Shown here one piece after another: positions 11,790 through 23,880 of a stretch of DNA of 64,000 bases (the stretch's first letter is position 1; every line of letters starts with the position of its first letter). Source of the DNA: Musa acuminata AAA Group (Eukaryota; Streptophyta; Magnoliopsida; Zingiberales; Musaceae); the NCBI RefSeq assembly GCF_036884655.1, contig NC_088347.1, positions 12,348,501-12,412,500 of the forward strand. The letters are read 5' to 3'. Made by a program: the position numbers and the translations under genes. The notes below the pieces were generated by a model, which did not search any database, was not told the DNA's origin, and saw only the letters and a program-made list of their open reading frames with translations.

Positions 11790-13860
11790 AGTCTATTTAC
11801 CTATTGAAACCGTTATTTCAATTGACCCTATGAAATATGTAAAACAGAGACCGTTGGTTTTAACCTTTCAGTACTCTCTTACTTATATATGTTGAAAACT
11901 CTAGTTTATATAAAGCATGATTTATTGGAATCTAAACTCATAAATATTTCTTTGCATAAATATTTTGAATAATTTGGAGTATTAATTCTTGTTGAGTCAT
12001 TTATTCTAATCAACTCTATGAATTCTACAAAACAAAGATAATGTTCACTGACCTTTGTTTACTAAATTATTTATAACTCTTTGTTGGAGAATCCTATTCA
12101 TATTAAACATGATTTATCTAAAACTAGATTGATATATCTTCAAAATAACCCCTACTTTGTGTAAATTGGAGCATAATTGGTTATCCAAATAATTTATGCA
12201 ATGTGCCTCTCAAATTCTACTAGAATCAAGCTTTGATCGATTTCATCTATTCTTGTTTTGTCTCTTTGAAAACTGATTTAAGCTAATCCTTACTTTAGTT
12301 GAGATTTATATTTTTACTTTGAATTCCTAGATACTCTTGTCCTACAAGTATTTGTATACCTGAATCGGTTATGTAAACTTCATGTTTATATCATAATGTT
12401 TCATATAGGCACATGCATTCCGTTGTTCCGTATATGTTTCTGTTATGTCCCAATTTTATTGTTTACAATACCCTTTTGTACTCTGATATTTGCGAGAAAA
12501 TGTGAACCTTTGCTAGAAATAGTAAAGGGATTATTTGGACCTTTGCTAGAAATGGTAAAGGGTATATGCTAAGAGCTCGCGATGCTCTAGATTATGTTTG
12601 ATATAGTCATTCAGAAATGGATGGACCATATTATGTTATGAGCCCATTTCACTATCTATGTGTTTGACAAAATATTCATAGCTTTTCTTATGTACTTCTA
12701 TATTTGTTTTGGATAAGAATAAAATGTATGCAATGTCATGTGCGACGTTTGAGCTTTTGTTTCATATTTGTTCATTGATATGTTCTGAAATATTTTATTT
12801 ATTATTGATATGCTCTGAAACATTTCATATGTCCTTGATATGCTCTAAAATATTTCATATGCCTTTGATTTGCTCTGAAACATTTCATATTCTATTTACA
12901 TATCGAAATTGTTATTTCAATTTACCCTATTAAATCTGTAAAACAGAGATTATCGATTTTGACCTTTAAGTACTCTCTTACTTATAACTCTATGTTGGAA
13001 ACTCAACTTTATGTAAAACATAATTTATTGGAATCTAAACTCATAGATCTTTCTGTGCATATATGATTTGGAGGATTAATTCCTATTGAATCATCTATTC
13101 TAATTAACTCTATAAATTTTACAAAATAGAGATAATGTTCTCTGACCTTTAGTTACAAAATTATTTATAACTCCTTGTTGGAGACTCATATTCATACTAA
13201 ACATGATTTATCTAAAACTAGATTGATACATATTTCGAATCACCCCTACTTTGTGCAAATTAGAGCATAATTTGTTATCTAAATAATTTATGCAATGTGC
13301 CTCTCAAATTATATGAGAATCGAGCTTTGATCGATTTCGCCTATTCTTGTTTCATCTATTTGGAAACTGATTTCAACACAAATCGTTACTTTAGTTGAGC
13401 TTTATATTTTTTTTTGAATTCCTATATACTCTTATCCTACAAGTATTTGCATACCTGAATCGGTTATGTAAACTTTATGTTTGTATCATAATGTTTCGTA
13501 TAGGCATGCATTCCGTTGTTCCACATGTGTTTTCAATATATCCTAATTTTATTTTTTACAATACCCTTTTATACTCTGGTGTTTGTGGGATAATGTGAAT
13601 CTTTGCTAAAAATAGTAAAGGGATTATTTGGACCTTTGCTAGAAATGGTAAAAAGTATGTGCTTAGAGCCCATGATGCTCTAGATTATGTTTGGTAGTCA
13701 TTCAGAAATGGATAGATCATATTATGTTATAATCCCACTTTACCATCTATGTGTTTGACATGATATCCAAAGCTTTGTTTATGTGCTTCTATATGTGCTT
13801 TGGATAAGAATGAAATGTATGCAACATCATATGCGACGTTTTAGCTTCTGTTTCGTATTT
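11790..13860 (+). repeat. 1.1-kb direct duplication inside the gypsy LTR
   Basis: Sequence from about 11790 to 12890 (starting at the phrase with GTTATTTCAATTGACCC) is repeated from about 12896 to 13860 (GTTATTTCAATTTACCC), each copy leading into a 30-bp array. Both copies carry the same word order, including the GGATTATTTGGACCTTTGC segment. They have diverged noticeably. Confidence 0.75.
12763..12892 (+). repeat. short 30-bp tandem array
   Basis: About four to five degenerate copies of a 30-bp unit built on GATATGCTCTGAAACATTTC. The local open frame is a periodic peptide and not a gene. Confidence 0.8.
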
Positions 13861-14460
13861 GTTCATTGATATATTCTGAAATATTTCATTTATTATTAAT
13901 ATACTCTGAAACATTTTATACGTCCTTGATATGCTTGAAAATGTTTCATATGGTTTTGATATGCTCTGAAACATTTCATACATCGTTGATATGTTCCAAA
14001 ATATTTCACTTATTGTTGATATGCTCCCAAACATTTCGTATGCTATTGATATGCCCCAAAATGCTTCCTATACCATTGATATACTCCAAAATGCTTCATA
14101 TGCCATTAGTATATTCCGAAGCATATCATCTGCTATTAATATATTCTGAAATGATTCATATGTCATTGATATGCTCCGTAAAATTTCATACGTCATTGAT
14201 ATGTTCCAAAATGTTTCATTTGTTATTAATATGCTCCGAAACTTTTCATACATCCTTGATATGCTCTGAAATGCTTTATATACCATTGATATGCTCCGTA
14301 ACATTTCATCCACCATTGATATGCTCCGAAATGTTTCATATGCCATTGATATATTTTGAAATATTTCATATGACATTGATATGCTCTAAAATATTTCATC
14401 CACCATTGATATGATTTGAAATGTTTCTTATGTCATTGATATGTTTCAAAACATTTCTTT
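13858..14460 (+). repeat. long 30-bp tandem array
   Basis: About 20 degenerate copies of the same 30-bp unit. Because 30 is divisible by three, frames on both strands stay open with ten-residue periodic peptides (13866-14414 forward, 14068-14376 reverse). I treat these as repeat artefacts. Confidence 0.85.
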
Positions 14461-14914
14461 CGCTAATTAGTCTTTACACCAATGATTTGCTCTAATTAGT
14501 CTTTCCTCTCTTGTTATGAACAAAACATGCTTCGAGTGAAATAACATTGTAATTCTGCATTCATTGAGTGGCTATCTATGAACTCTTGTATCCCTATCTT
14601 GTATTTGATACTTTATTTGCTTAAAAACTATCCTCTTTTACCATGGATATGTTAGTCACTTATTGAGCTCTATATGCTCACTCTGTTGCTATAGAAAATT
14701 TTCAAGATAGCTTGTCGCTTGCTAGAATGTTTAAATTGGGCTGAGGCTGTAGAAATCTAGAAGACTTTGGGCAAACCTTTTGTGGATGATATATTTTTGT
14801 TGTATAAGTACACTTGGTGTCTAATGGAATGTTGATAGTAAATATGAACTTAGGAATTTTGTAAATGTTTAAAGAACCTCTCATATTTAGGATTTTGGAG
14901 TGTTAAGAAAATTT
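14461..14914 (+). other. gypsy LTR downstream of the array
   Basis: AT-rich LTR sequence with a reversed relative at about 45960-46390. No gene seen. It ends GTGTTAAGAAAATTT before the Sirevirus-like LTR. Confidence 0.6.
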
Positions 14915-16264
14915 TGTTGAATCTCAGATTTTGATGATGAAACCAATTGATAGTATTTATGATTTGATCTACGTTTTGAGTGATGCAGGAAGCTTCGATC
15001 AAGGAGAGACAATTAAAGTAGGAAGAATCATGTTGGGTCGGAGAAAAATATATCAGAAGATTGGACGTCGAGCCAAGGATTGGTCGACGTATCGACAAAA
15101 GGCTTCGGGCCATGGATTCGGGCATCGAGCCAAGAATAATGAACATTATGCCAAGAAAATCGGAGTTGTTATGGTCAACTAGCCGATTGGGCAATAGACC
15201 GCAAGAGAGGCCGATGAGCCGAATAATCAAATGAAGCATCGATGAACCAATGACATGTCAAACAACTTTGATTCAAGCTTTATAATAATTGTTTAGATCA
15301 AAGTAAGTTTTAAGTGTTTAGGATTAACTATGATAGCAAGGCATAAAGCAAAATGAAGTCCTAGAGTCAAGAACGAGATTTTATTGGGAGTTTGAGAGTT
15401 CATCGGAAGTCCAGACATTCGTCAAAAGTCTGGACATTCATCAAAAGTTTTGCCGAAATTGATCGAGAAATCTTGGAGCTTGCCAAACAAGCTCGTCGAA
15501 ACTCGCTAAGAAGATCATCATGAAGTCTAGGAGTTTGCCAGGAGTCTGTTGGAATATTGCTAAGAGATCGTCGGAAGTTTGTCGGAAGCTCGTCGGAAGA
15601 AACTTAGACTAACGGACTTATTTAGCTTAGTGTATGTCTTAAAATTTATAGTTAGCACTAATTGGGTTAGAATTGGGCCAACTCAATTAGGGGCCAATTG
15701 GGCCTAAATTGAGAGTGATTTAAGCTCATTGTTAGGCCCATTCAATGACCCAAATGTTGGACAAGCGGTGGCACCGCTAGAATAGGCGGTAGAACAGCTT
15801 GTGAGTTGGAAAACTCGAAAAACTCGGTCTCCGAGGCTGTCAGGCGGTGGTACCTCCAGACTAGGCGATGGTACCATCCAGTGACAGTGTGTCAGGTGGT
15901 GGTACCACTAGACTGGGCAGTGGTACCACCCAGTGTCAATGCTGTAGGCGGTAGTACCGCCCAACACAAGCGATGGTATTGCTAGGACTTAGGAAACCCG
16001 AGATGAGACCTTTCTTGGCTTCAATTTTGAAGCCATTTGGGGTCTATAAATACCCCAGCTATTCCTGCAAGGAGTAGCAAAAAATATTAAGTAAAACTCT
16101 GTGATTCTAAAGTTTTAAACCTAATTAGAAAGTTGAGTTCTCTCCTCCTAAAACTTAGAGAGAGTTCTAAGGAAGGTGTGTGAGGGATACCTTGTAAAAG
16201 AATGTTGTAAAAGGTTGTCTCCTAAACTTATGAAAAGAAGAAATGGGGTGTAAAAGGATAGTTG
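14915..16264 (+). repeat. 5' LTR, first part, of the forward gag-only element
   Basis: Starts TGTTGAATCTCAGATTTTG. It includes the TATA box at 16045-16052 and the palindrome array at 15760-15990 (GGTGGTACCACC-type and GGCGGTGG words). The last five bases, AGTTG (16260-16264), are the target duplication of the Tork insertion; the LTR resumes at 34731. Confidence 0.8.
16045..16052 (+). promoter_or_regulatory. LTR TATA box
   Basis: TATAAATA in the context GGGGTCTATAAATACCCC, shared with the other LTRs of this family. Confidence 0.6.
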
Positions 16265-17756
16265 TGCTAGTCATAGGTGCCCAACAAGCCAATCACGTGA
16301 GTGATGACACTTATGACTTGATACAGAATCCTTTTGCTTATTATATTTTGACGTATATCACTTTATAACTATTGCATATATGTATATATATATTATGATG
16401 TCCTTGGATTTGTGCAATGGGAATTGGATCGTGATGAGATCACGATAATGAGATCGATTCACCTTTAAACACATATCCTAAATAATCCCGGTCATAGGTT
16501 ACTCGAGAGGGACATCATGATAACCGGACAGACTGGTATGTTATATACCCGTCCATATGATGGATGCAGCTGGTCTCATAGCTGCTCGTGTAGGGACACT
16601 AGGGATATAGTACAGGTGCTCATTGGAGAATGAGTTCACTAATTGATCTGCTTACGAAATACTAGATGGTTGATGATGCATTATTGTCAGATAGCGATTC
16701 TGTAGTCCTAGTGGTATATCTGGTCCTTAGACTTGAGACACCAAGGAGGTCCTGTATGAGTGCTCCACTCTTTAATACCAGATTTATAGGTTTGGTTATC
16801 CCAGATCTAGTACAGCTGGTAATTGGGAGTGGTAGTCGACCTTACAAGGGCTATTGAGTGTCGATAGAGGATCAACCACTCTCAGCATCATGAGAGGAAT
16901 ATCCCATGTATTCTTGCTCAGAAAAATCCCTAGCCAAGGCCATTCGGGTTGAGAGAGAAAGAGTTCTCCGAGAGAATCCATTAGAGCGAGACTCGAGTAG
17001 AAATCGTATGGGTCCGACAGCACCATGCTCGATATACGGTCTCTGGGATATTAGATGGATGAGGGATTATAGGTACACGGTAATTGAGGATAGACAGGTC
17101 CAATAGATTGGATTCCCCTATATCGTTTGGGGACTATAGCGTAGTGGCCTAGTATGTCTGTAGTCGATGAGTTAAGTGAATTATTACAGAGATAATAATT
17201 CATTAAGTTAGAAGGAGTTCTGACAGGTATGACTCACGGCCAGCTCGATATTGGGCCTAGAGGGTCACACATATATGGTAGGCATTGCGATGAGTAGAGG
17301 TTCGGATATGAGATATCCGACGGAGCCCTTGTCTTATTGGATGCAGATCCAATACCCACTAGGGGAGGACCCATTAGGGTTTGACAGGGGACCTCTATAA
17401 ATAGGAGGGATTCAGAGCCTCATAGGCTAGAGCCTTTGCTTGCCTCTCCTATTCTCCTCCCCCTCTCTACCTCAGAGTAGGCCTGGAGTTTTGAAGAGCA
17501 TCATCGCAGCCCTACTGTGTAGATCACCGCTCAAGATGCGATTGCTTGACCTTCTTCACCCTCTCCTAAGGATATGCAAGGAAATAGAGATATACGATCT
17601 CCCTAGGTAACACAATCTACTCTATACGCAATTTTAAGTTTCACGGATTTTGCGCACCAATCTTCGCACGACAATGAACATCTCTTTGGGAATCGGGGAT
17701 TTTGTTTTCTTGTTCTTCCGCTACGCATGTGATGTCGCCCTCAAGATTTCCCAATA
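16265..17756 (+). repeat. 5' LTR of the Tork-like element
   Basis: 1492 bp, TGCTAGTCATAGG to TTTCCCAATA (the 3' copy ends CCCAACA, so the expected CA terminus is mutated here). Contains a TATA box at 17396-17403. A related truncated LTR lies at 49894-49964 plus 62796-63859. Confidence 0.88.
17396..17403 (+). promoter_or_regulatory. Tork-like LTR TATA box
   Basis: TATAAATA in GACCTCTATAAATAGGAGG, repeated at 34369-34376 and 63449-63456 in the related LTRs. Confidence 0.6.
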
Positions 17757-17757
17757 G

Positions 17758-17770
17758 TGGTATCAGAGCC
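17758..17770 (+). other. primer-binding site (initiator tRNA-Met)
   Basis: TGGTATCAGAGCC one base after the LTR end; a perfect 12-base initiator-Met complement. Confidence 0.85.
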
Positions 17771-18185
17771 AGGTTGTTTGTGCGACAGATTGGCTTTGAA
17801 CTACATATGTTTTGTTTTGAAGAAACTTTTGATGTCAAAGACGTTGATGCAAAAGCGAGAAAGGGCAGCAACAGTTGCTGCCCTTGATCTACGTGCAACG
17901 CATCCGTAGGCAGGAAGCATAGGGGCTGCGCCTACAACAGCCAACTGACGGCCTGCTTGCAGTAGGCTTGCAGCCGGTGGGGTTGGCAGCTCGTGGGTGT
18001 CCCACCCGCGGTCGTTGCCACACAGCGCCGGCAGGCAAGGCTACAAGCAAGGCGGCCACCTACGTGCAGGCACTGTGCCCGTACCCAAGGGTGACGCCTG
18101 CGGGTGCTGGACCCGCGTGCAGAGGCACCGCGGGGCGAGGTGCCTGCGGCCGTAGCGCCCGCGGGCTGAGGCGCCACAGGGCAAC
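17771..18185 (+). other. Tork leader, 5' part, GC-rich
   Basis: Untranslated leader between primer-binding site and gag. From about 17880 it becomes very GC-rich. Overlapping open frames on both strands (17932-18231) are compositional and show no family resemblance. It continues at 23881 after the gypsy insertion. Confidence 0.6.
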
Positions 18186-18190
18186 GACGC

Positions 18191-18860
18191 TGACACGGGA
18201 GTGTCTAATTTACTACAATCTGATTATATGAGCCTTGATTATGATCTAGTATCTTTTTCAGTCAATAATGATGCCTCATAATCTTTATCTCAGCACACTC
18301 ATATATGACAGCTCATCAGCATATTCTCTGCACAAAGTTAAAGCTGTTTCAAGGTGCTTTTCTTCAAGACAAAGGAATGCATTAAAGGAGTTGGTTGGCA
18401 GTTGTGAACATTTCTTCATTACCAATGAGTGCATTAAAATAGTTGGTTAGTAGCTGTAAACACTTAATTTCAAAATTCCCTATGCATGAAGGGTTGTTTC
18501 ATGCACTAGTATTTATTTTGGTGTTTAGGACTTAGAAAGGATTTTAGAAACTGATGTTATCTAGGCATAAGCTCTTAGATAACCCCTTAAACTTTGTATC
18601 TCTTGGATGCGTCCTTGAGTGGTGAGTCTTTTATTTTCTAGTTCTATATCCTCGTTTAATTTCCGTTGGGTGGTGAACTTTCTATATCCCATTGCGATTT
18701 TAAACTTGGTGGTGAGCTACTTTTCGTTTTTATCTAAGCTGCTTCGTTAGTGCTTTTGGTATCAGTTCTTCCTTGTCTATTGTGACATTTTCTATCTGAA
18801 CAAATTTTCCATCGGTGTTATTTGGAAATCCATTCTGCATTTTTACCCTCCCCGGTATCA
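18191..18860 (+). repeat. 5' LTR of the Galadriel-like gypsy
   Basis: TGACACGGGAGTGTC to CCCCGGTATCA, 670 bp. The short frame at 18268-18450 also occurs in the other LTR (23284-23466) and is not a gene. Confidence 0.9.
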
Positions 18861-18863
18861 ATT

Positions 18864-18875
18864 TGGTATCAGAGC
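18864..18875 (+). other. primer-binding site (initiator tRNA-Met)
   Basis: TGGTATCAGAGC three bases after the 5' LTR end. Confidence 0.88.
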
Positions 18876-18890
18876 TAAAGGCTAGAGATC

Positions 18891-20200
18891 ATGACAAGGA
18901 GGAATGGAAAAGGTGTAGTTGGTGAAGGTAGCGACCATGGAGATGACGCTGAGTCGTTGAGGCTGCAGCTACAAAAATATCTGCGTAGCCTACAAGAAAA
19001 AAATGAAATAATCGACGAACTTCAAAGTAGACACAACCAGCATGGAAATGATGCTCGAGAGTTTACTTCTGATGATGAAACACCTCATCTTCCAAGGGAG
19101 TCAAGAAGATGTCGGAGAAGAAATGAAGTCCAAGACGAGTGGCAGAATAAATATAATCCCAGATTTGATATTCCATAATTTGAAGGGAAAATAAATGTTG
19201 ATGACTTTATCGATTGGCTTAATACAGTAGAAAGAATCTTCGATTTTCATGAACCACCAGAACAAAAGAAAGTCAAACTTGTGGCACTCAAACTCAGGCG
19301 GAATGCATCTTTTTGATGGGAAAATATGAAGAAACAAAGAGAACATGAGGGGAAGAGTAAGATCGTTACATGAGAGAAAATGAAAAGGGAGCTAAAGGGA
19401 AAATATTTACCTGATAATTATAGACAAGAGACCTTTCTCAAAATACATGATTTTAAGCAAAAAGATCTTAGTGTGGAGGAGTACACTACAGAATTTGATA
19501 ATTTGATGTTAAAAGGAGAGCTTGTGGAACCAGAAGAGCAAACAATTGCAAGATACTTAGGAGGTCTGAAGTATGAGATTGCTAAAGTTGTTCAGCTACA
19601 GTCATATTGGTCTTTAAATGATGTGAGCAAGCTGGCATTAAAAGTTGAAAAGCAACAGAAGTTTGAAAAGAGTTTTCGGTATGGCTCAAAAGAAGGCTAC
19701 ACAAAAGAAGGAAGTTCCAAACCTACTGTCCAAAGCAAGGTGATATCGAAGGTGCAAGAAAAGGGTGAAGAGTCTGCTGGCAACAAAAAAACACCTAATT
19801 CTTCTACCCCAAGTGGCCGAAAATGCTTCAAATGTCATGGTTTTGGGCATATTGCTTCGGATTGTCCAAATAGGAGGATTGTAACTTTGGTTGAAGATCA
19901 TAGTGATGGAGGCGAAGATGAAGCTGACGACGAACCAAAATACGATGATGATGAGGAAGAGATTACTTATGCTGATCATGGTTTGTCTATTGTATTGCAA
20001 CGTAGTTTACAAGTGTCATATGTGGCCGACGATGAAAGTTGGGTGAGAAAAAATGAGTTTCACACTAAATGCACTTCTCTTGGCAAGGTGTGCTTGGTGA
20101 TCATCGACAGTGGCAGTTTTGAGAACGTGGTTTCTTTGGAGATGGTGCAGAAGCTGAAGTTGGATACGAGATCCCTCTTCCACATCCATACCAATTATGT
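18891..20200 (+). pseudogene. gag: gypsy gag and start of protease, broken
   Basis: Starts ATG at 18891 (MTRRNGKGVV). It has a coiled-coil-like N-terminus, then a retrotransposon Gag domain that is interrupted by a stop at 19176-19178 and further stops near 19315-19375, and resumes from 19380 to 20200. A CCHC zinc knuckle (CFKCHGFGHIASDC) lies near 19822-19866, followed by an acidic region. The protease active site IDSGS is intact near 20103-20117. A frameshift at about 20200 moves the rest of protease into the frame at 20204. Gag binds and packages the RNA; protease would process the polyprotein. Confidence 0.82.
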
Positions 20201-20203
20201 TGG

Positions 20204-20710
20204 TTGCAAAAAGGAAATGACATCAAGGTAACTAAAAGATGTTTAGTTTCATTTTCTATTGGCAAGTATTATAAAGATAAAGTGTGGTGTGATGTTGCCC
20301 CTTTGGATGCTTGTCATTTACTATTGGGAAGACCTTGGCATTATGATAGAAGAGTGTTGTATGATGGTTATAAACATACTTATTCTTTTAAAGTGAATGA
20401 AAAGAAGATTATCTTAGCTCCATTACAACCTTCCGAAATCAGTGCGCCAAAGAAGGAACTTAGTGCTTTTATTTCTTATAGAGAATGCAGATATGAATTG
20501 GACAAGGGCGGTCATGTTTTGGCCCTAATGGTAGTAGAGGAGAACGAACAACATAAGGAGACACCGAAAATCATGCAACCAACCCTAGAAGAATTTCAAG
20601 ATGTTATACCGGAAGAGATTCCACATGGCCTTCCACCTTTGAGAGACATTCAACATCACATTGATCTTATTCCGGGGGCTGTTCTACTAATAAGGCTGCG
20701 TACAGAATGA
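20204..20710 (+). pseudogene. gypsy protease C-terminus and protease-RT linker
   Basis: Continues protease after a frameshift, ending in the conserved LLGRPW segment (about 20320-20340). The linker follows, with the phrase [17 protein letters not shown] that precedes chromoviral RT. A second frameshift near 20690-20710 leads into the RT frame. Confidence 0.8.
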
Positions 20711-22437
20711 GTCCTAAAGAACATGAAGAACTTCAAAGGCAAGTTGATGAATTAGTGAAAAAGGGGTTAATTCGGGAGAGCATGAGTCCTTGTGCAGTTC
20801 CAGCCTTGTTGGTGCCTAAGAAAGATGGTTCTTGGAGAATGTGCGTGGACAGTCGAACCATCAACAAAATCACAGTAGACTATCGCTTTCCTATTCCAAG
20901 GTTAGATGATTTACTTGATCAATTGTGTGGTGCTTATATTTTCTCTAAAATTGATTTGAGGAGTGGCTATCACCAAATAAGAATGAGGCCCGAAGATGAG
21001 TGGAAAATAGCGTTTAAAACTAGAGAAGGCTTATATGAATGGTTGGTTATGCCATTTGAACTATCTAATGCTCCTAGCACATTCATGAGATTTATGAATC
21101 ACATACTTAAGCCATGCATTGGAATATTTGTTGTAGTTTATTTTGACGATATATTGGTGTACAGCAAGAGTGAAGAGGAGCATATGAGTCATCTGAAAGA
21201 GATCTTTCTTATTTTGAGGCAGCAAAAACTTTATGCTAATCTAAAGAAATGTGATTTCTTTACTTCTAGTGTAGTGTTTTTGGGGTATGTTGTTTCAAAA
21301 GATGGAATCATGATGGATCAAAGTAAGGTTGAAGCTATTCTCAATTGGCCAACACCTGCTTCATTACATGATGTGAGGAGTTTCCATGGCTTAACATCTT
21401 TTTATAGAAGATTCATCAAGAGTTTTATCTCTATTGTCGCTCCAATCACCGAATGTCTGAAATGTGATAAATTCAAATGGACTAATGAGGCTAATGATGC
21501 TTTTGAGCTTTTAAAAAGAAAGGTGACCGAAGCTCCTATCTTAGTTCTACCAAATTTTGACAATGTGTTTGAGGTTGAATGTGATGCATCTAATGTGGGA
21601 ATTGGTGCTGTTTTGAGTCAAGACAAAAAACCGATTGCATTTTTTAGTGAAAAGCTGAATGATACAAAAAGAAAATACTCTACCTATGATAAGGAGTTCT
21701 ATGCCATATATCGAGCTTTATCTCATTGGAGTCAGTACCTTCTTGCCAAGCTATTTGTGCTATATTTAGATCATGAAGCATTAAAGTTCATAAATCACCA
21801 ACACAAGCTAAACAAGAGGCATGCAGCTTGGGTGGAGTTTTTGCAATCTTATAACTTTACAATTAAGCACAAATCTGGTGTTCAAAATGTGGTTGCTGAT
21901 GCATTGAGTAGAAAGCATTCTTTATTATCAGCAATGGAAGTCAAAGTTGTTGGATTTGAGACGTTCAAAGATCTCTATGAGAATGATGTGGATTTCGGCT
22001 CAATATGGCAGAATTGCAAATCAGGTTCCTTTCAACAATTTTCGATCTTTGATGGTTTTCTTTTTCGAGCTAATGCTTTATGTGTTCCATCTTGTTCTTT
22101 GAGACAAGTAATTCTGGCTGAAGCTCATGGTGGTGTTTTGGGTGGACATTTCGGTAGAGATAAAACTTTAGCTCTTATTCAATCAAACTTCTATTGGCCT
22201 AAGATATTTAGAGATGTGGAAAGACATGTAAAGCAATGTCGAGTGTGTCATTTGGCAAAAACAAGAACTCAAAATTCTAGTTTGTACACTCCATTGCCAG
22301 TGCCAAATGCTCCCTGGGAGGATGTGAGTCTTGATTTCATTTTGGGACTGCCAAGAACTCAAAGGAACAAGGATTCTATCATAGTTGTTGTTGACAGATT
22401 TTCAAAAATGTCTCACTTTGTTCCATGCAATAAATGA
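20707..22437 (+). pseudogene. pol: gypsy RT, RNase H and integrase N-terminal half
   Basis: 576 codons. RT begins with MSPKEHEEL. The catalytic YFDD box is at residues 145-148 and intact. RNase H has the ECDAS motif near residue 291 and ends in VVADALSRK. The integrase HHCC zinc finger (HGG...H...CRVCH) starts near residue 474. The first catalytic Asp lies in LDFILGLP. It stops at 22435-22437, a stop within the integrase core; the same frame then stays open to 23085. This enzyme set would copy the RNA to DNA and insert it into chromatin. Confidence 0.87.
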
Positions 22438-23085
22438 AATGATGCATCTCATATTGCTGATTTATATTTTAAGGAGATTGTTAAATTGCATGGTATTCCA
22501 AGAACTATGGTGTTTGATCAAGATTCAAAATTTGTTAGTCATTTTTGGAGAACTCTTTGGAGGAAGCTGGGTACTTCTTTGAATTTCAGCAGCTCGCATC
22601 ATCCACAAACCGATGGGCAAACTGAGGTAACAAACCGAAGCTTGGGAAATTTGCTTAGAAGCTATGTTGGCAAGAATATTAAGCAACGGGATGTCATTCT
22701 TCCACAAATTGAGTTTGCCTACAATCGTTCTATGCATCATAGTATCGGTAAGAGTCCTTTTGAGGTTATTTATGGTGCTAATCCTGCTAGTCCTTTAGAC
22801 TTAATCCCTCATTCTACAACAAAGCAATTTAGTGGAGATGCTGATGAAAGAGCTAAGCAGATAAAGAAGCTGCATGAGGGTGTGAAAGCAACCATTGAGA
22901 AGCAAAATGAGAGGTACATGCATACTGCCAACAAACACAGAAAACATGTGGAGTTTAATGCAGGTGATTTGGTCTGGATTCATCTAAGGAAGGAGAGGTT
23001 TCCACCGGGCAAATTTGGAAAATTGAAACCGAAGGCTGTCCATTCAAGGTGCTTAAGAGAATTGGCAGAAATGCTTATGAGATAG
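22438..23085 (+). pseudogene. pol: gypsy integrase core, continued
   Basis: Same frame as the upstream RT after one stop. Contains the remaining integrase catalytic Asp (FDQDSKFVSHFW) and Glu (TDGQTEVTNRSLG), then the [17 protein letters not shown]-terminal segment. A frameshift near 23035-23050 shifts the last part to another frame. Confidence 0.85.
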
Positions 23086-23206
23086 AGCTACCTGAAGATT
23101 ATGGAGTATCCCCAACATTTAATGTGGCTGATTTGAGTCCTTTTTATAATCATGTTGATGAATCAAACGAAGACTTGAGGACAAGTCTCATTCAACCGGG
23201 GGAGAT
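23049..23206 (+). pseudogene. pol: gypsy integrase C-terminal tail
   Basis: The [16 protein letters not shown] and [10 protein letters not shown] segments typical of the end of chromoviral integrases. The frame runs on into the LTR without an original stop visible before the polypurine tract. No clear chromodomain follows. Confidence 0.75.
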
Positions 23207-23875
23207 TGACACGGGAGTGTCTAATTTACTACAATCTGATTATATGAGCCTTGATTATGATCTAGTATCTTTTTCAGTCAATAATGATGCCTCATAATCT
23301 TTATCTCAGCACACTCAAATATGACAGCTCATCAGCATATTCTCTGCACAAAGTTAAAGCTGTTTCAAGGTGCTTTTCTTCAAGACAAAGGAATGCATTA
23401 AAGGAGTTGGTTGGCAGCTGTGAACATTTCTTCATTACCAATGAGTGCATTAAAATAGTTGGTTAGTAGCTGTAAACACTTATTTCGAAATTCCCAATGC
23501 ATGAAGGGTTGTTTCATGCACTAGTATTTATTTTGGTGTTTAGGACTTAGAAAGGATTTTAGAAACTGATGATATCTGGGCAGAAGCTCTTAGAGAACCC
23601 CTTAAACTCTGTATCTCTTGGATGCGTCCTTGAGTGGTGAGTCTTTTATTTTCTAGTTATGTATCCTCGTTTAATTTCCGTTGGGTGGTGAACTTTCTGT
23701 ATCCCATTGCGATTTTAAACTTGGTGGTGGGCTAGTTTTCGTTTTTATCTAAGCTGCTTCGTTAGTGCTTCTGGTATCAATTCTTCCTTGTCTACTGTGA
23801 CATTTTCTATCTGAACAAATTTTCCATCGGTGTTATTTGGTAATCCATTCTGCATTTTTACCCTCCCCGGTATCA
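23207..23875 (+). repeat. 3' LTR of the Galadriel-like gypsy
   Basis: 669 bp, collinear with 18191-18860. The polypurine tract CCGGGGGAGAT abuts its start and GACGC follows its end. Confidence 0.9.
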
Positions 23876-23880
23876 GACGC

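Larger units (their letters stand above)
11161..14914 (+). repeat. gypsy LTR (TGTAACATCCC family), partial, with internal arrays
   Basis: Begins TGTAACATCCCTC, the same start as at 49506 (forward) and 48653 (reverse), where a polypurine tract AGGGGAGAG precedes it; that makes it an LTR start. About 3.75 kb is present, with no protein-coding region of its own. It contains a 1.1-kb internal duplication and two 30-bp tandem arrays. It ends abruptly at 14914, where a Sirevirus-like LTR starts. Linked pol pieces elsewhere (48660-49400) indicate Ty3/gypsy. Confidence 0.7.
18191..23875 (+). mobile_element. Galadriel-like chromoviral gypsy, near full length
   Basis: A 5.7-kb element with LTRs 18191-18860 (670 bp) and 23207-23875 (669 bp) and target duplication GACGC at 18186-18190 and 23876-23880. 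The primer-binding site TGGTATCAGAGC is at 18864-18875 and a polypurine tract CCGGGGGAGAT precedes the 3' LTR. Gag, protease, RT, RNase H and integrase are all recognisable in the gypsy order, broken by three frame changes and several stops. By eye the LTRs differ at about 19 positions (near 3%), so insertion is fairly recent. RT and integrase wording resembles the Galadriel-type chromoviruses (the banana element Monkey belongs there), but Reina is also possible; no chromodomain was seen. Confidence 0.88.

Noticed and set aside
13866..14414. 182-codon frame with ICSEIFHMPLI-like repeats, and similar frames in the reverse arrays (43423-44363, 46547-47032)
   Set aside because: Periodic ten-residue peptides from the 30-bp array, open on both strands; no start context or family resemblance.
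17932..18231. Overlapping Ala/Arg-rich frames on both strands
   Set aside because: GC-rich leader of the Tork-like element; composition alone explains them, and the forward frame runs into a gypsy LTR.
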